Shown here piece after piece: positions 45,612 through 54,500 of a stretch of DNA of 64,000 nt. The stretch is from Methanoregulaceae archaeon (GTDB lineage: Archaea > Halobacteriota > Methanomicrobia > Methanomicrobiales > Methanospirillaceae): positions 1 through 64,000 of the forward strand of contig DUGL01000188.1 in the NCBI GenBank assembly GCA_013331415.1. The letters run 5' to 3'. Positions within the stretch are counted from its first letter, which is position 1. Each line of letters starts with the position of its first letter. The position numbers and the translations under genes were made by a program. Under the pieces are notes generated by a model. It ran no database searches and was not told the DNA's origin. It was given only the letters and a program-made list of their open reading frames with translations.

Positions 45612-47773
45612 CCGGTATCCCCCTTGTCCATGTGACCCTGTCCGCTCCACAGTGGGAGTCCCGACAATGAAAAGGGTTCCGGGGAGACCGCTGCCAGTGC
45701 TGCCTCCGCTGCGCGGAGACCTTGCCGGGCTTCATGGTTGCCCGGATCCCGGGAGAGGGCGCCGTTGAAGGACGCCAGGGCCTCCCGGTACCGCCCGAGA
45801 GCAAGCAGGGCGTGTCCCTGCATATTCTTCATCCCTGCCCCATCCTCATCTGCTTCAAGGAGCAGTTCGAGGACGGTCGCGGCCTCCTGGCCCAGTCCCA
45901 TCTGGGAGAGGACAGTTCCCAGCCGCAGGATCAGGTGCGGGTCGCCGGGCCGGGCTGCCAGCGCTTTCCGGAAGTCTGCAGCTGCTTCTGCCAGCTTCCC
46001 ACTCCGGGCCAGGGCGTCCCCCCGCCTCTCGGAGAAGGCAGGGTTCTCCGGGTCGATGGCAACTGCCCGGTCGTACGCAGCGGCCTCGTCATGGTACCTT
46101 CCAAGCTCACGGAACACCCCTCCCATGGCTTCCCATGTGCTGGCATCATCCGGCCGGATGGTCAGGGCCCGGTCATACGCAGCAAGGGCTTCCCCGGACT
46201 TCCCCAGGGCATGGTGCATCCTCCCCTGGCAGATGAACAGCAACGGGTTGTCGGGGTTCGCAGCGATTCCCTGTTCGAGCGAGACCAGGGCCTCCTCCTC
46301 CCTCTTGAGACGTGCGAGCGACCGGGCACGCATCAGCCAGAGATCGGAAGACCGCGGATCGATTCCCAGTGCCCGGTCGTAGGACTGGAGTGCTTCGTGG
46401 TCCCGGTTGAGGTGGTGGAGGATCTGGCCCCGGGCCACCCAGACCTCGGCAGAATGGGGGTTGAGTGAAAGGCCCTGGTCCAGGGCATGGAGAGCCTTCT
46501 GGTTATGCCCCAGGCTCTTAAAAACCAGCCCATACTGGCGCCATGCATCGAAGCTCTCCCTGTCGATCTTCAAGGCCTGCTCGCAGGAGTACAGGGCATC
46601 CTGCTCCCTTCCCAGGCGGGCAAGCACACCGGCCCGGAGGATCCAGATACCCGCAGATCCGGGGTCCTTCGCGAGCTCCCGGTCAAAGTCCGCAAGCGCT
46701 TCGTGGTATCGCCCGAGCGAGTAGAACGCAATCCCACGGAATCCAGCCGATAGATCGGGGCTCTGTTCGAGCACCCGGTCAAACCCGTCAATGAGCTGTC
46801 CGCAGTTCCGGATACTGCAAACGCTCCGGCCACCCTGGAAGCGGAAGACCTCTCCCCCCTCCATGCAGAGGGCATCCCTGGCTGTCTGCGGTTCATGGTC
46901 CTGGCCGGCCATGACCTGGCCATGAGGGGTTGTGCTCCTGATGCGGAATTTCCGTCCCGACAGGAGACCGGAAGCGCCCCGGGACGGTTCACTACTATCG
47001 ACTCCACCCTCAGGTGCGACAGTGAGAGGTTCCGGGTTGCCCACGACCGGATTCCCCTCCTCCGGGTGCTTGGGAGAATGTCTCAGCCGTTCCCAGAATC
47101 CGGACTGATCCGGAGTAGTATCCTGTGGGACCGTACTCCCTGCCGGCAGCACGCCTGGGTCGCGGTTATCCTGGTCTGGCGATGAGAGGGAATGACGCTT
47201 CAGCCGTCCCCAGAACCCCTGGTCGTGGGGAGCATCAGTATCGGGAACGGCTGTGCCCGCTGCCGGCAGCACGCCTGGGTCGCGGTTATCCTGGTCTGGC
47301 GGTGAGAGAGAAGGACGTTTCAACCGTCCCCAGAATCCCTGATCGCGGGGAGCATCAGTATCGGGAACGGCTGGGCCCGCTGCCGGCAGTCCCGGCGTGC
47401 CTGTGCGACTGCTTTCCTGATCCGGCCGACTGAATGAAGGAATTTTCAGCTCTGTCCGGAGCCCTCCCTGATCCCGAACCACTCCGGCCGGCCGGGAAAT
47501 ATCCAGGGTGCCGCTTACGGACACGGGAGACGTCTCACCCTGTTCTCTCTCACAGGCCCGTAACTCGGCAATTTTTTCCCTGCACCGGGCAGCATCCTCA
47601 TTCCGTCCGGATTTGCTCAATGCATACCCCAGGTTATTCCAGGCGGCAATGTACGATGCATCGACTTCGATGGCACGAAGGTAGTACCTGATTGCCGATG
47701 GATAGTCTCCATTCCTGAAACAGTCATCACCACTTTTCTTCAGCGCTGCGGGCATATCAGGGGGGGTCGTCAT
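45608..47773 (-). CDS. TPR repeat protein, first gene of the pilus operon
   Basis: 721 residues. One TPR near the N-terminus (IRYYLRAIEVDASYIAAWNN), then a Pro/Asp-rich linker with 40-residue repeats (GFWGRLKR, DQDNRDPGVLP), a central piece, and a C-terminal array of about ten TPRs (ALADFDRELAKDPG, ALQSYDRALGIDPRS, etc.). No signal or membrane helix, so it is a cytoplasmic scaffold. It is coupled to the secretion ATPase, so it may control or recruit the pilus machine. Confidence 0.87.
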   Translation of the reverse strand: MTTPPDMPAALKKSGDDCFRNGDYPSAIRYYLRAIEVDASYIAAWNNLGYALSKSGRNEDAARCREKIAELRACEREQGETSPVSVSGTLDISRPAGVVRDQGGLRTELKIPSFSRPDQESSRTGTPGLPAAGPAVPDTDAPRDQGFWGRLKRPSLSPPDQDNRDPGVLPAAGTAVPDTDAPHDQGFWGRLKRHSLSSPDQDNRDPGVLPAGSTVPQDTTPDQSGFWERLRHSPKHPEEGNPVVGNPEPLTVAPEGGVDSSEPSRGASGLLSGRKFRIRSTTPHGQVMAGQDHEPQTARDALCMEGGEVFRFQGGRSVCSIRNCGQLIDGFDRVLEQSPDLSAGFRGIAFYSLGRYHEALADFDRELAKDPGSAGIWILRAGVLARLGREQDALYSCEQALKIDRESFDAWRQYGLVFKSLGHNQKALHALDQGLSLNPHSAEVWVARGQILHHLNRDHEALQSYDRALGIDPRSSDLWLMRARSLARLKREEEALVSLEQGIAANPDNPLLFICQGRMHHALGKSGEALAAYDRALTIRPDDASTWEAMGGVFRELGRYHDEAAAYDRAVAIDPENPAFSERRGDALARSGKLAEAAADFRKALAARPGDPHLILRLGTVLSQMGLGQEAATVLELLLEADEDGAGMKNMQGHALLALGRYREALASFNGALSRDPGNHEARQGLRAAEAALAAVSPEPFSLSGLPLWSGQGHMDKGDTG
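47140..47400 (-). repeat. 120-bp tandem repeat inside the TPR gene
   Basis: Units begin at 47140 and 47260, with a partial third at 47380, exactly 120 bp apart (40 residues). They encode variants of GFWGRLKR followed by SPPDQDNRDPGVLP. A looser repeat precedes them. Copy number is likely to vary between strains. Confidence 0.88.
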
Positions 47774-48010
47774 GGTACGGACTTCCGGTCGTATGTATCA
47801 GCTGCAGGGTCGGGAGTGCACCCGATGGGTGAGAGACCCGGTTTGGTATCAGGCGCACAGGGATCCGCATATTCGACATAATTTTTCTTGTTCCTCGATT
47901 ATTTCATACTTTTTTATCGATATGTATTCATCTCTCACTGCGCACTCCTCATTTCAGGGTGTACCATCTCCTCTCCTCATCACCGGTGTGAATGATGGTG
48001 TCCGGGATCC
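47774..48010. promoter_or_regulatory. Promoter region of the pilus operon
   Basis: 237 bp between two minus-strand genes. It is AT-rich at 47877-47930 (CATAATTTTTCTTG, CATACTTTTTTATCGATATG), which on the minus strand lies 100-150 bases ahead of the TPR gene. T runs could also end transcription from the plus side. Confidence 0.4.
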
Positions 48011-48742
48011 TCATCTCATACCTGCCATGAAGCGGATACTCTCATCCCAGGCCTCGATCCCGGGTACTTCAACGATCCACGATGCATCTCCCGGGAGGAG
48101 AGGGAGTAACCGGGCATAGTCAATGCTCCCGCACCCCGGGGCCAGGTGGTCATCGCCGGTTCCCCGGTTGTCGTGCAGGTGGACATGGTCCGGCCTCGCA
48201 GCGGCAAGGAACTCCTCAAGCACCCCGTTGAGGTGGGCGTGGCCGACATCCAGGCAGAACGAAAGCCCGCATTCCCTGAGGAGGGGGATCAGCCCGGGGT
48301 CCCGGAAGTGACAGACCTCCCAGCTCCCCATGTTCTCTACTGCGACCGGCACCCCGTGCTCTTCCTGGATCGCCGCGAGGTCGACAAGGGAGTCGTGCAG
48401 GGCCAGCAGGGACCGGTCAAGGAGCTCGAGCCAGGGGGAGAATCCCGGATGGACGACCACGCAGGTGGCACCGATCCCTGCGGCCACCCTGCAGGTATCC
48501 CCGACCAGGTCGAGCGATGACTGCCGGATCGGTTCGCGGCAGCTGGCGATGTTGATATCGGTGGTCGGGGCATGGACGGTGTAGCGGAGGTCGAAGGAAG
48601 CACAGGCTTCCGAATCCAGCAGGAGGTCGTGGGTAGCATCCGAGAGGATCTCGACCACCCGCGTGCTCGCCGAGAGCGTCTCCAGGGCGCTGGCGAGCGA
48701 CCGGTCTATGAGGCACCAGGTCGAGCATCCTAAGTCCTGCAT
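48011..48742 (-). CDS. TIM-barrel protein (sugar phosphate isomerase/AP endonuclease 2 family)
   Basis: 243 residues from ATG 48742 (MQDLGCSTW), which overlaps the ATPase gene by 13 bases; the longer frame to 48865 is inside that gene. Xylose-isomerase-like barrel with metal-site residues: VVVHPGFSPW, PVAVENMGSW, FCLDVGHAHLNG, HVHLHDNRG. It ends the corrinoid uptake operon. CobZ- or isomerase-like roles are conceivable, but the substrate is unknown. Confidence 0.82.
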   Translation of the reverse strand: MQDLGCSTWCLIDRSLASALETLSASTRVVEILSDATHDLLLDSEACASFDLRYTVHAPTTDINIASCREPIRQSSLDLVGDTCRVAAGIGATCVVVHPGFSPWLELLDRSLLALHDSLVDLAAIQEEHGVPVAVENMGSWEVCHFRDPGLIPLLRECGLSFCLDVGHAHLNGVLEEFLAAARPDHVHLHDNRGTGDDHLAPGCGSIDYARLLPLLPGDASWIVEVPGIEAWDESIRFMAGMR

Positions 48743-49992
48743 GGATCCTCCCTCGTGATTGCGGCAACGGCAGCGAGTGCTGACGGGATATCCCTGACGA
48801 TGATCGCACCGTCTGCAGCCAGCCGCGAAAGGGCTGCTGCCGCTTCTCCGCCGGTGAAGTCCCATGCGCCTTCCCCCTCCTGCCGGTCATCGAGGATGAC
48901 GATCCCACGCACCCGCGCCGATTCGAGGAAGTGGAGGTTCCCGATGTTCCCCGGTCCCCAGAGCCCCCTGGTCATGACGACCGCCCTGGCATCCTTGAGC
49001 ATGAGAGACAGTTCGCCGAGCGAGCGCCCGGTGACCGGGCTGAACGGGGGCTCGGAGATGCAGGGGATCCCGAGTGCAGCAGCTGTGGTGTAATCAGTGT
49101 CATTGACTGCGAGCACCCCGGTCGTTACCAGGTAACCCCCGGCATGGAGGGCCTGCAGGAGTGCCGACCCCTCCCCACCCCCGCAGATGACGTGCACGTT
49201 CCCGCATCCTCCCGCGCCGTCATCGGGCACCGGGAGGGGGGAGATGAACGGGTGTCCGGTGAACGGGTTCTTCCGGACCGTCACCGCGATTTCAAATGCG
49301 GTCCTGATGGTATCGGGGGTGAGCACCGCTGCAGGTTCGCCCATGGCCAGGATCCGGTAGTTGTGAAGCAGGATGAGCCGGTCGCAGAAATGGGCTGCAT
49401 GGTTCAGGTCATGGAAGACGCCGATCACTGCGATCGTGCGGGAGAGCTCCCGCATGGTCTGGAGGATCCCGATCTGCTGCCCGAGGTCGAGGTGGGCCGT
49501 GGGTTCATCGAGGAGGAGGAGGCGCGGTTCCTGGGCCAGTGCCCGCGCGATGATCACCCGCTGGAGCTCCCCGCCGCTGATCTCCCGGATGGAACGGTCC
49601 GCGAGGTGGGTAATCCCGGTTGTCTCCATGGCTTTCCGGCAGATATCCCGGTCTTTGTCTTTCTCTGACCCAAACCTCCCGATATGGGGATAGCGGCCCA
49701 TCATCACCACGTCCCGGACCGGGAAGTCGAACCCCGAATCGGCAGCCTGGGGCACAACCGCAATGCAACGGGACAGTTCACGGGGAGAGAGGGTTTCCAG
49801 GACCAGGTCATCCAAAAGAATGGCCCCGTCAGAAGGGGTGACGATCCGGGAGATCGCCTTCAACAGCGTGGTCTTCCCCGATCCATTGGGGCCGATGATC
49901 CCCAGGAACTCTCCTTTTCCGGTCTGGAACGATATCTGCTCTAAAACCTTCCGTGCCCCATAGGCAAGGTCGACATCCCGGAGTTCGATCAT
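48730..49992 (-). CDS. btuD: Corrinoid/iron-chelate ABC transporter ATPase (BtuD/FepC-like)
   Basis: 420 residues. Walker A GPNGSGKTT, signature ISGGELQRVIIARAL, Walker B LLLLDEPTAHLD, switch histidine in FHDLNHA. After the ATPase (about 250 residues) there is an extra domain (about 265-420) starting NVHVICGGGEGSALLQAL, also known in archaeal BtuD-like proteins; it resembles a Rossmann-type regulatory part. Coupled by ATGA to the permease. Cobalamin is preferred as substrate because of the divergent cbiZ. Confidence 0.88.
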   Translation of the reverse strand: MIELRDVDLAYGARKVLEQISFQTGKGEFLGIIGPNGSGKTTLLKAISRIVTPSDGAILLDDLVLETLSPRELSRCIAVVPQAADSGFDFPVRDVVMMGRYPHIGRFGSEKDKDRDICRKAMETTGITHLADRSIREISGGELQRVIIARALAQEPRLLLLDEPTAHLDLGQQIGILQTMRELSRTIAVIGVFHDLNHAAHFCDRLILLHNYRILAMGEPAAVLTPDTIRTAFEIAVTVRKNPFTGHPFISPLPVPDDGAGGCGNVHVICGGGEGSALLQALHAGGYLVTTGVLAVNDTDYTTAAALGIPCISEPPFSPVTGRSLGELSLMLKDARAVVMTRGLWGPGNIGNLHFLESARVRGIVILDDRQEGEGAWDFTGGEAAAALSRLAADGAIIVRDIPSALAAVAAITREDPCRT

Positions 49993-50936
49993 CTCATGTA
50001 CCTCCGCTTGAGAAGAAAGATGAAGAACGGGGCTCCGAAAAAGGCCGTCACCACCCCGACAGGAACCTCGTTACCAACGGTTCGGGCCAGGGTGTCGGAG
50101 AATACCAGCAGGATCCCCCCGGCCATCATCGAGGCCGGCAGGAGAACCCGGTGGTCCGGGCCCACGACGAGTCGCATCAGGTGAGGGGTGATAAGTCCGA
50201 TGAACCCGATGATCCCGGCGATGGCCACTGCGAGGCCGGTGATAAACGAGCTTACCAGGAGGAGCATTTTTTTAAATAATTCAGTATCCACGCCGAGGTG
50301 GATGGCGTCCTCCTCACCAAGGGAGAAGATGTTCAGTTCCCGGGAGAAGAGCAGGAGAGAGAGGGATGCGGGGATGATCAGGAGTCCTATCCAGACATCG
50401 GTCCAGGATATGTTCCAGAACCCTCCCATGAGCCACATGAAGATCTGGTGGAGACTCTTTCCTGCAGAATACATCAGGAAGGAGAGGATGGCTGACAGGA
50501 ACATGGAGACGGCAATCCCGGTGAGGAGGAGCTGCTCGACCGGCATGCGGCCCCCCTGCCGGGAAATACCATACACCAGGAACGTGGCGCCTATGCAGCC
50601 GGTGAAGGCCAGCATCCACCGGAAGGCACCATTCAGGAAAATGATTGCAAGGGAGGCCCCGAGCGCCCCGCCGGCAGATGTGCCGAGCAGGTAGGGGTCG
50701 GCCATTGAATTGCGAAACATCCCCTGCATCACCACACCCGCAGCAGCGAGGCCGAACCCGACCAGCAAGGCTGCGATCACCCGCGGGAGCCGTACCGAGA
50801 AGATGATGATGGAAGCGGACTCATCTGCCGCCAGCCCCAGGTAGGGGATGCCGGCCGGCCCGACGACCGTGCAGACCAGGACACTTGCCACCACTGCCAG
50901 GAAGAGGAGGATGAGGAAAGGGGTGCTCTTCTGCAT
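49989..50936 (-). CDS. btuC: Corrinoid/iron-chelate ABC permease (BtuC/FecCD)
   Basis: 315 residues, about ten membrane helices. FecCD landmarks: RLPRVIAALLVGFGLAAAGVVMQGMFRNSMADPYLLGTS (start of family; key residues RLPR and GxxQ) and late GFIGLITPHLMRLVVGPDHR and PVGVVTAFFGAPFFIFLL. It forms the membrane dimer with BtuD. Slightly shorter than E. coli BtuC. 13 bases separate it from the small gene upstream. Confidence 0.92.
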   Translation of the reverse strand: MQKSTPFLILLFLAVVASVLVCTVVGPAGIPYLGLAADESASIIIFSVRLPRVIAALLVGFGLAAAGVVMQGMFRNSMADPYLLGTSAGGALGASLAIIFLNGAFRWMLAFTGCIGATFLVYGISRQGGRMPVEQLLLTGIAVSMFLSAILSFLMYSAGKSLHQIFMWLMGGFWNISWTDVWIGLLIIPASLSLLLFSRELNIFSLGEEDAIHLGVDTELFKKMLLLVSSFITGLAVAIAGIIGFIGLITPHLMRLVVGPDHRVLLPASMMAGGILLVFSDTLARTVGNEVPVGVVTAFFGAPFFIFLLKRRYMR

Positions 50937-50949
50937 AGTGCTGTTCCCG

Positions 50950-51318
50950 TCACCTGACCAGGCCGCTGATATGACTTCTCTCCTCTTTCAGGGTCCAGAG
51001 CACGAATGTATCTATCGAGGGGAACGGCTCCGCAGGGATGACGCGGAGCTCCACCTCCCTTGTATCCAGGTGCCTGACCTGCGATCCGTTCCCCGGCCGG
51101 TATGCGTACCTGACCTCGTAGACCGGTTCCGGACCCCGAAGGTTCGGGTGGTGCGTCCTGCCATAGGCCAATGCGACGGCCCATTCCGTATCGCGGATGT
51201 CTACGTAGACAGTCCCCAGGAGCATGCCCCCCGCACTCTGCACCTGGGTGCTCGACTCAAACGATTCCACGGCACTTCTCACGGTGCCGGAAGGACTGTA
51301 TCCAAAATATCGTGACAT
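50950..51318 (-). CDS. Hypothetical protein inside the corrinoid uptake operon
   Basis: 122 residues, no signal peptide or membrane segment. Strand-rich (LLGTVYVDIRDTEWAVALAYG, EVELRVIPAEP). I recognise no family. Its place between the binding protein and the permease, on the same strand with short spacers, suggests a role in uptake or its control. Confidence 0.65.
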   Translation of the reverse strand: MSRYFGYSPSGTVRSAVESFESSTQVQSAGGMLLGTVYVDIRDTEWAVALAYGRTHHPNLRGPEPVYEVRYAYRPGNGSQVRHLDTREVELRVIPAEPFPSIDTFVLWTLKEERSHISGLVR

Positions 51319-51376
51319 TCCTCACACCACTTTAAAAAATAATCTCCAAATACTGGCATTTCTTCCGTTCTCCTGT

Positions 51377-52429
51377 TCAGCGCCCCTTCCTCATGGCAAC
51401 CAGAGCTGCACCTGCACATGCCACAAGAGCGATCAACGTCCCGAACCCGGGTCCCTGTACACCGGGTGTCAGGGTCGCAACCGGTTTCTCGTTCCCGAAC
51501 AACTCCGGGTGGATATCCTCTGCAAACTGTTCCAGTGCATCCACGATACGCGGACCCGAACGGTCCACCGTGTCGGTATCGATCAGGAAGACGCGGTCGT
51601 CCCTTATGGCTGTGACATGGGAGAAACGTGGTTCATTAATGAAGAACTGTGCAATTGCGTCCTCCCCAGCACCCATGCCGATGCCGGTGCTCACGATCAG
51701 TACGTCGGGGTCGGCCTGGATGAAGTCCTCGATGCCGATATTCTTCCACCCTTCCACACCGGAAAATGCATTGGTCCCGCCTGCCAGCCGAATCAGCTCG
51801 TCCTGGAAGGTCCCGTTCCCGCTCACGTAGATAGGATCGTTCCAGATCACGTGGGCGACGGTGGGGCGCTCTCCAACCGTACTGACACGCCCTTCTACCG
51901 TATTGATTCGCCGCTCAAGGTCCCCTATCAGCCTGGTCGCGTTCTCCTCAGCACCAGACGCCTGGCCGATCAGCCAGGTATCATCCAGGACATTATTAAG
52001 GGTCTTGGGGTGCATGGCGATGACCGGGTACCCGAACGAACGCAGGTTCGCGAGGAGTTCCTCACCGTTGCCGTATGCAGCGACAATGAGGTCCGGTTTC
52101 AGGGCGATCACCTTCTCGATGGTCACCGTGCTGTACCCGCCGACCTTGGGCTTGCCCGGTGCTTCGGCCGGGTAGTTGCAGAACTCGGTCACTCCCACCA
52201 CCCGGTCTCCCAGGCCGAGTGCGAAGAGGATCTCGGTGTTCGACGGGGAAAGGGAGATGATCCGCTGCGGCGGGGATTCGATGGTGACGGTAGAGCTCAT
52301 GTCGTCGGTGATGGTGAGTGCCATGACAGGCGTGCAGGAATAATAAAGTAGGACCAGGAGAATGAGAGCGAAACCAGAGATGGACTGAAACCCCTGCCAA
52401 AAATTGAGAGAATTCGATCTTCTTTTCAT
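51377..52429 (-). CDS. btuF: Corrinoid/iron-chelate binding protein (BtuF-like) with PGF-CTERM anchor
   Basis: 350 residues from ATG 52429, which overlaps the pilin gene stop (ATGA); an upstream in-frame ATG at 52495 is inside that gene. Signal segment near 15-37, then the Peripla_BP_2 fold (PQRIISLSPSNTEILFALG, GVTEFCNYP, LIVAAYGNGEELLANL). The tail is GPGFGTLIALVACAGAALVAMRKGR-like: PGFG, helix, basic end. This is a PGF-CTERM signal, so the protein is probably lipid-anchored after archaeosortase cleavage. Confidence 0.9.
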   Translation of the reverse strand: MKRRSNSLNFWQGFQSISGFALILLVLLYYSCTPVMALTITDDMSSTVTIESPPQRIISLSPSNTEILFALGLGDRVVGVTEFCNYPAEAPGKPKVGGYSTVTIEKVIALKPDLIVAAYGNGEELLANLRSFGYPVIAMHPKTLNNVLDDTWLIGQASGAEENATRLIGDLERRINTVEGRVSTVGERPTVAHVIWNDPIYVSGNGTFQDELIRLAGGTNAFSGVEGWKNIGIEDFIQADPDVLIVSTGIGMGAGEDAIAQFFINEPRFSHVTAIRDDRVFLIDTDTVDRSGPRIVDALEQFAEDIHPELFGNEKPVATLTPGVQGPGFGTLIALVACAGAALVAMRKGR

Positions 52430-53058
52430 TGCAAGACGAATTCCCCTTTCTGGATGATTTTCTGACTGGCTTTGTCGATGATGCTGTATTCGCACCTAGT
52501 GTTTAGATAAGCGGCGAATCCCTGTGCTGCGCCATCCGGCTTCCAGCTGAGAACCTTTGCCTGACCAATTACAGTTGTATACGTCGAGTCATATACATCC
52601 TCAATACGGCAGTTATCCGCGTATACCATGAAACGGTCACCAGGTGTGATGAATCCGTCAGTCGAGCCCACCTCAGCAAAGTACTTCGTCGTTCCATCCG
52701 GAAGACAGGTCTCACTGGGAACATTGTCTGCCATCGTGATGGTGATCTTCGCATCCTGGCTCTGGAGCTGGATTGCGATATCGCTCAGACCAAAGCCGTC
52801 CCCGCCCTTGTTCTCGAAGAGCAGGCCGTTCATCGCGGTAAAGCCTGTCGGGTAATCGGGATCCCAATTGGTCGTATCTTCATCCGCTATTGCATCAATG
52901 ACCGGCGTGAGGCTCAGCGAGGCCTGCGGTGCTTTCCTGGTTTCACCCGCCAGCCCGCCGGCAAACCCGCTCACCATCGCGGCGATGATGATCGTCACCA
53001 CGAGCATGAGCATAACGCCGACAACCGGTGAAACCGCTGAATCATTTTCTGACTTCAT
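52426..53058 (-). CDS. Archaeal pilin-type protein (DUF1628) in the corrinoid operon
   Basis: 210 residues. N-terminus SAVSPVVGVMLMLVVTIIIA of the archaeal pilin class; the exported domain has LLFENKGGDGFGLSDIAI and three cysteines (in SETCLPDG, YADNCRIED and NTRCEYS). Coupled by ATGA to both neighbours (second pilin before, BtuF after). It may be a surface filament or a membrane-tethered receptor for the uptake system (inference). Confidence 0.85.
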   Translation of the reverse strand: MKSENDSAVSPVVGVMLMLVVTIIIAAMVSGFAGGLAGETRKAPQASLSLTPVIDAIADEDTTNWDPDYPTGFTAMNGLLFENKGGDGFGLSDIAIQLQSQDAKITITMADNVPSETCLPDGTTKYFAEVGSTDGFITPGDRFMVYADNCRIEDVYDSTYTTVIGQAKVLSWKPDGAAQGFAAYLNTRCEYSIIDKASQKIIQKGEFVLQ

Positions 53059-53663
53059 AGGACGACCACCTCTTTGTCATAGACGTACTTCCCGCTTGGC
53101 GAGTGGAGGATCTTCACATCGACCACGCTACCGGGTCCGAAATCGGTCTCTATTGATGGATCAATACCAAGAAGGTCATACAATCCCTGACTGGAAGAAG
53201 CAGGGTTCGTGGAGAGTACATCCCCGGTTTTCCAGGTATAGTTCCCGAAGTCGGGCAAAGGATTCGAACTCCCTGCATATCCAAGTCTGGCGTCATTGAG
53301 GATTGGAACCCTATAGGTTGTAGCATAAGTACCACCAGTGTTAGTAGCAGGACTCGATGCGGTCTGATCGTGTTTATATACATAACCTGTTTTGTTCGTG
53401 TAATATGTGATAATTGCTATATCACTCGTTGGGATTGAATCTCCGCTCAATAAAGTAAATGTCGCTCCAGGAGTTGCTGGTCCCATTCCAGTGCTCATCG
53501 CGGTATCAATCTTGACCGCAATCGACGCCTGCGGCGCCGCTTTCGTGCTCCCCGCGAGCCCGCCGGCAAACCCGCTCACCACTGCGGCGATGATGATCGT
53601 CACCACGAGCATGAGCATGACGCCGACAACCGGTGATACGGCGTCCTCTTTTCGTTCATTCAT
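53055..53663 (-). CDS. Archaeal pilin-type protein (DUF1628), first gene of the corrinoid operon
   Basis: 202 residues from ATG 53663, preceded by a strong GGAGG; the longer frame to 53717 is rejected for that reason. Leader MNERKEDAVSPVVGVMLMLV, then the hydrophobic stretch and a Thr/Gly-rich exported domain. The N-terminal 45 residues are very like the next gene (FAGGLAG shared), the rest is different. The head of the operon decides its expression level. Confidence 0.87.
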   Translation of the reverse strand: MNERKEDAVSPVVGVMLMLVVTIIIAAVVSGFAGGLAGSTKAAPQASIAVKIDTAMSTGMGPATPGATFTLLSGDSIPTSDIAIITYYTNKTGYVYKHDQTASSPATNTGGTYATTYRVPILNDARLGYAGSSNPLPDFGNYTWKTGDVLSTNPASSSQGLYDLLGIDPSIETDFGPGSVVDVKILHSPSGKYVYDKEVVVL

Positions 53664-53846
53664 CCATATTCCTCCATAGTTCTGGAGTTGTGCAGGGAGG
53701 GCCCGTCCACTGCACAACGCAACTTAATTTTAGTTAGTACTATTTAAGTTGATCAATTTGAATTGCTCTAACACAAATTAATTATAAGTAATGCGGGAAC
53801 CCATACTCATTTGGAAACAAAAATTCCTCTACCCTGGTGACCTGAC
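53664..53846. promoter_or_regulatory. Divergent promoter between the corrinoid operon and cbiZ
   Basis: AT-rich spacer. Toward the minus strand, TTAAATAG (complement of 53740-53747) is a TATA-like box about 80 bases from the pilin start. Toward cbiZ, ATTATAAG at 53781-53788 is TATA-like, about 60 bases before its ATG. A shared regulator is plausible because both sides serve corrinoids. Confidence 0.5.
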
Positions 53847-54464
53847 ATGAATTACCGCTGTTCTGACACAACCCTCGTCATCGAGGGGAACTTCCTGGCC
53901 GCCTCGACCGGGATCGAAGGCGATATCGGGCAGGCCACAGCCCTCTTCAACCATACCGTGCCGCGAAGGTGGCACGATGACCACCCGGAGCGGCTGCTCG
54001 CAGAGATTGCGGCAAAGGAAGGGATAGGAAGTTTGTATTTCGGTATGCTCACCGCCGTTCCCATGGGTGCCCTGGTAATCTGCCGGTCCGGGTTCCTGAC
54101 CGTGTTTATCACTGCCGGGATCTCGAATCACACGATCAATATCATCGGGGTGAGCGGCGAGGGCATCACGAGGAGCGGGTTGCTGGAAGGCCTGATCACC
54201 GCTGCCAGCGCAAAGACCCTGGCCCTCCTGGAGAGCGGGAGAGCGATTCCCGGCACACCCACGGACGCGATTATCATGGCTTGTGAAGGGCCCGGGGTTC
54301 ACCGGTATACCGGCACCGTGACTCCTGTGGGAAGCCGGCTTGCTGCCTGTGTCAGGAAAGGGGTGCCCCTGGCACTCTCGCGCTACGAGGAGGGTGCGAC
54401 CGTACCGCTGACCATCGATCTCCCTGCTCACGGCATGACAGAAAAGAGGGTATCCATTTCATGA
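53847..54464 (+). CDS. cbiZ: Adenosylcobinamide amidohydrolase (CbiZ)
   Basis: 205 residues, the usual CbiZ length. Family landmarks: VFITAGISNHTINIIG, LLEGLITAASAKTLALLESG and TDAIIMACEG. CbiZ hydrolyses adenosylcobinamide (and pseudo-B12 type corrinoids) to adenosylcobyric acid, so imported corrinoids can be rebuilt with the cell's own lower ligand. It is divergent from btuF-btuC-btuD, which supports a corrinoid substrate for that transporter. Soluble, cytoplasmic. Confidence 0.85.
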   Translation: MNYRCSDTTLVIEGNFLAASTGIEGDIGQATALFNHTVPRRWHDDHPERLLAEIAAKEGIGSLYFGMLTAVPMGALVICRSGFLTVFITAGISNHTINIIGVSGEGITRSGLLEGLITAASAKTLALLESGRAIPGTPTDAIIMACEGPGVHRYTGTVTPVGSRLAACVRKGVPLALSRYEEGATVPLTIDLPAHGMTEKRVSIS

Positions 54465-54500
54465 TAATAACGACAACATCTGTAAGATATTTATGATGCT

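Noticed and set aside
53664..53846. A cobalamin riboswitch upstream of the corrinoid operon
   Set aside because: The region is short and AT-rich, without a B12-box-like sequence or paired elements; such riboswitches are not known as typical of archaea.
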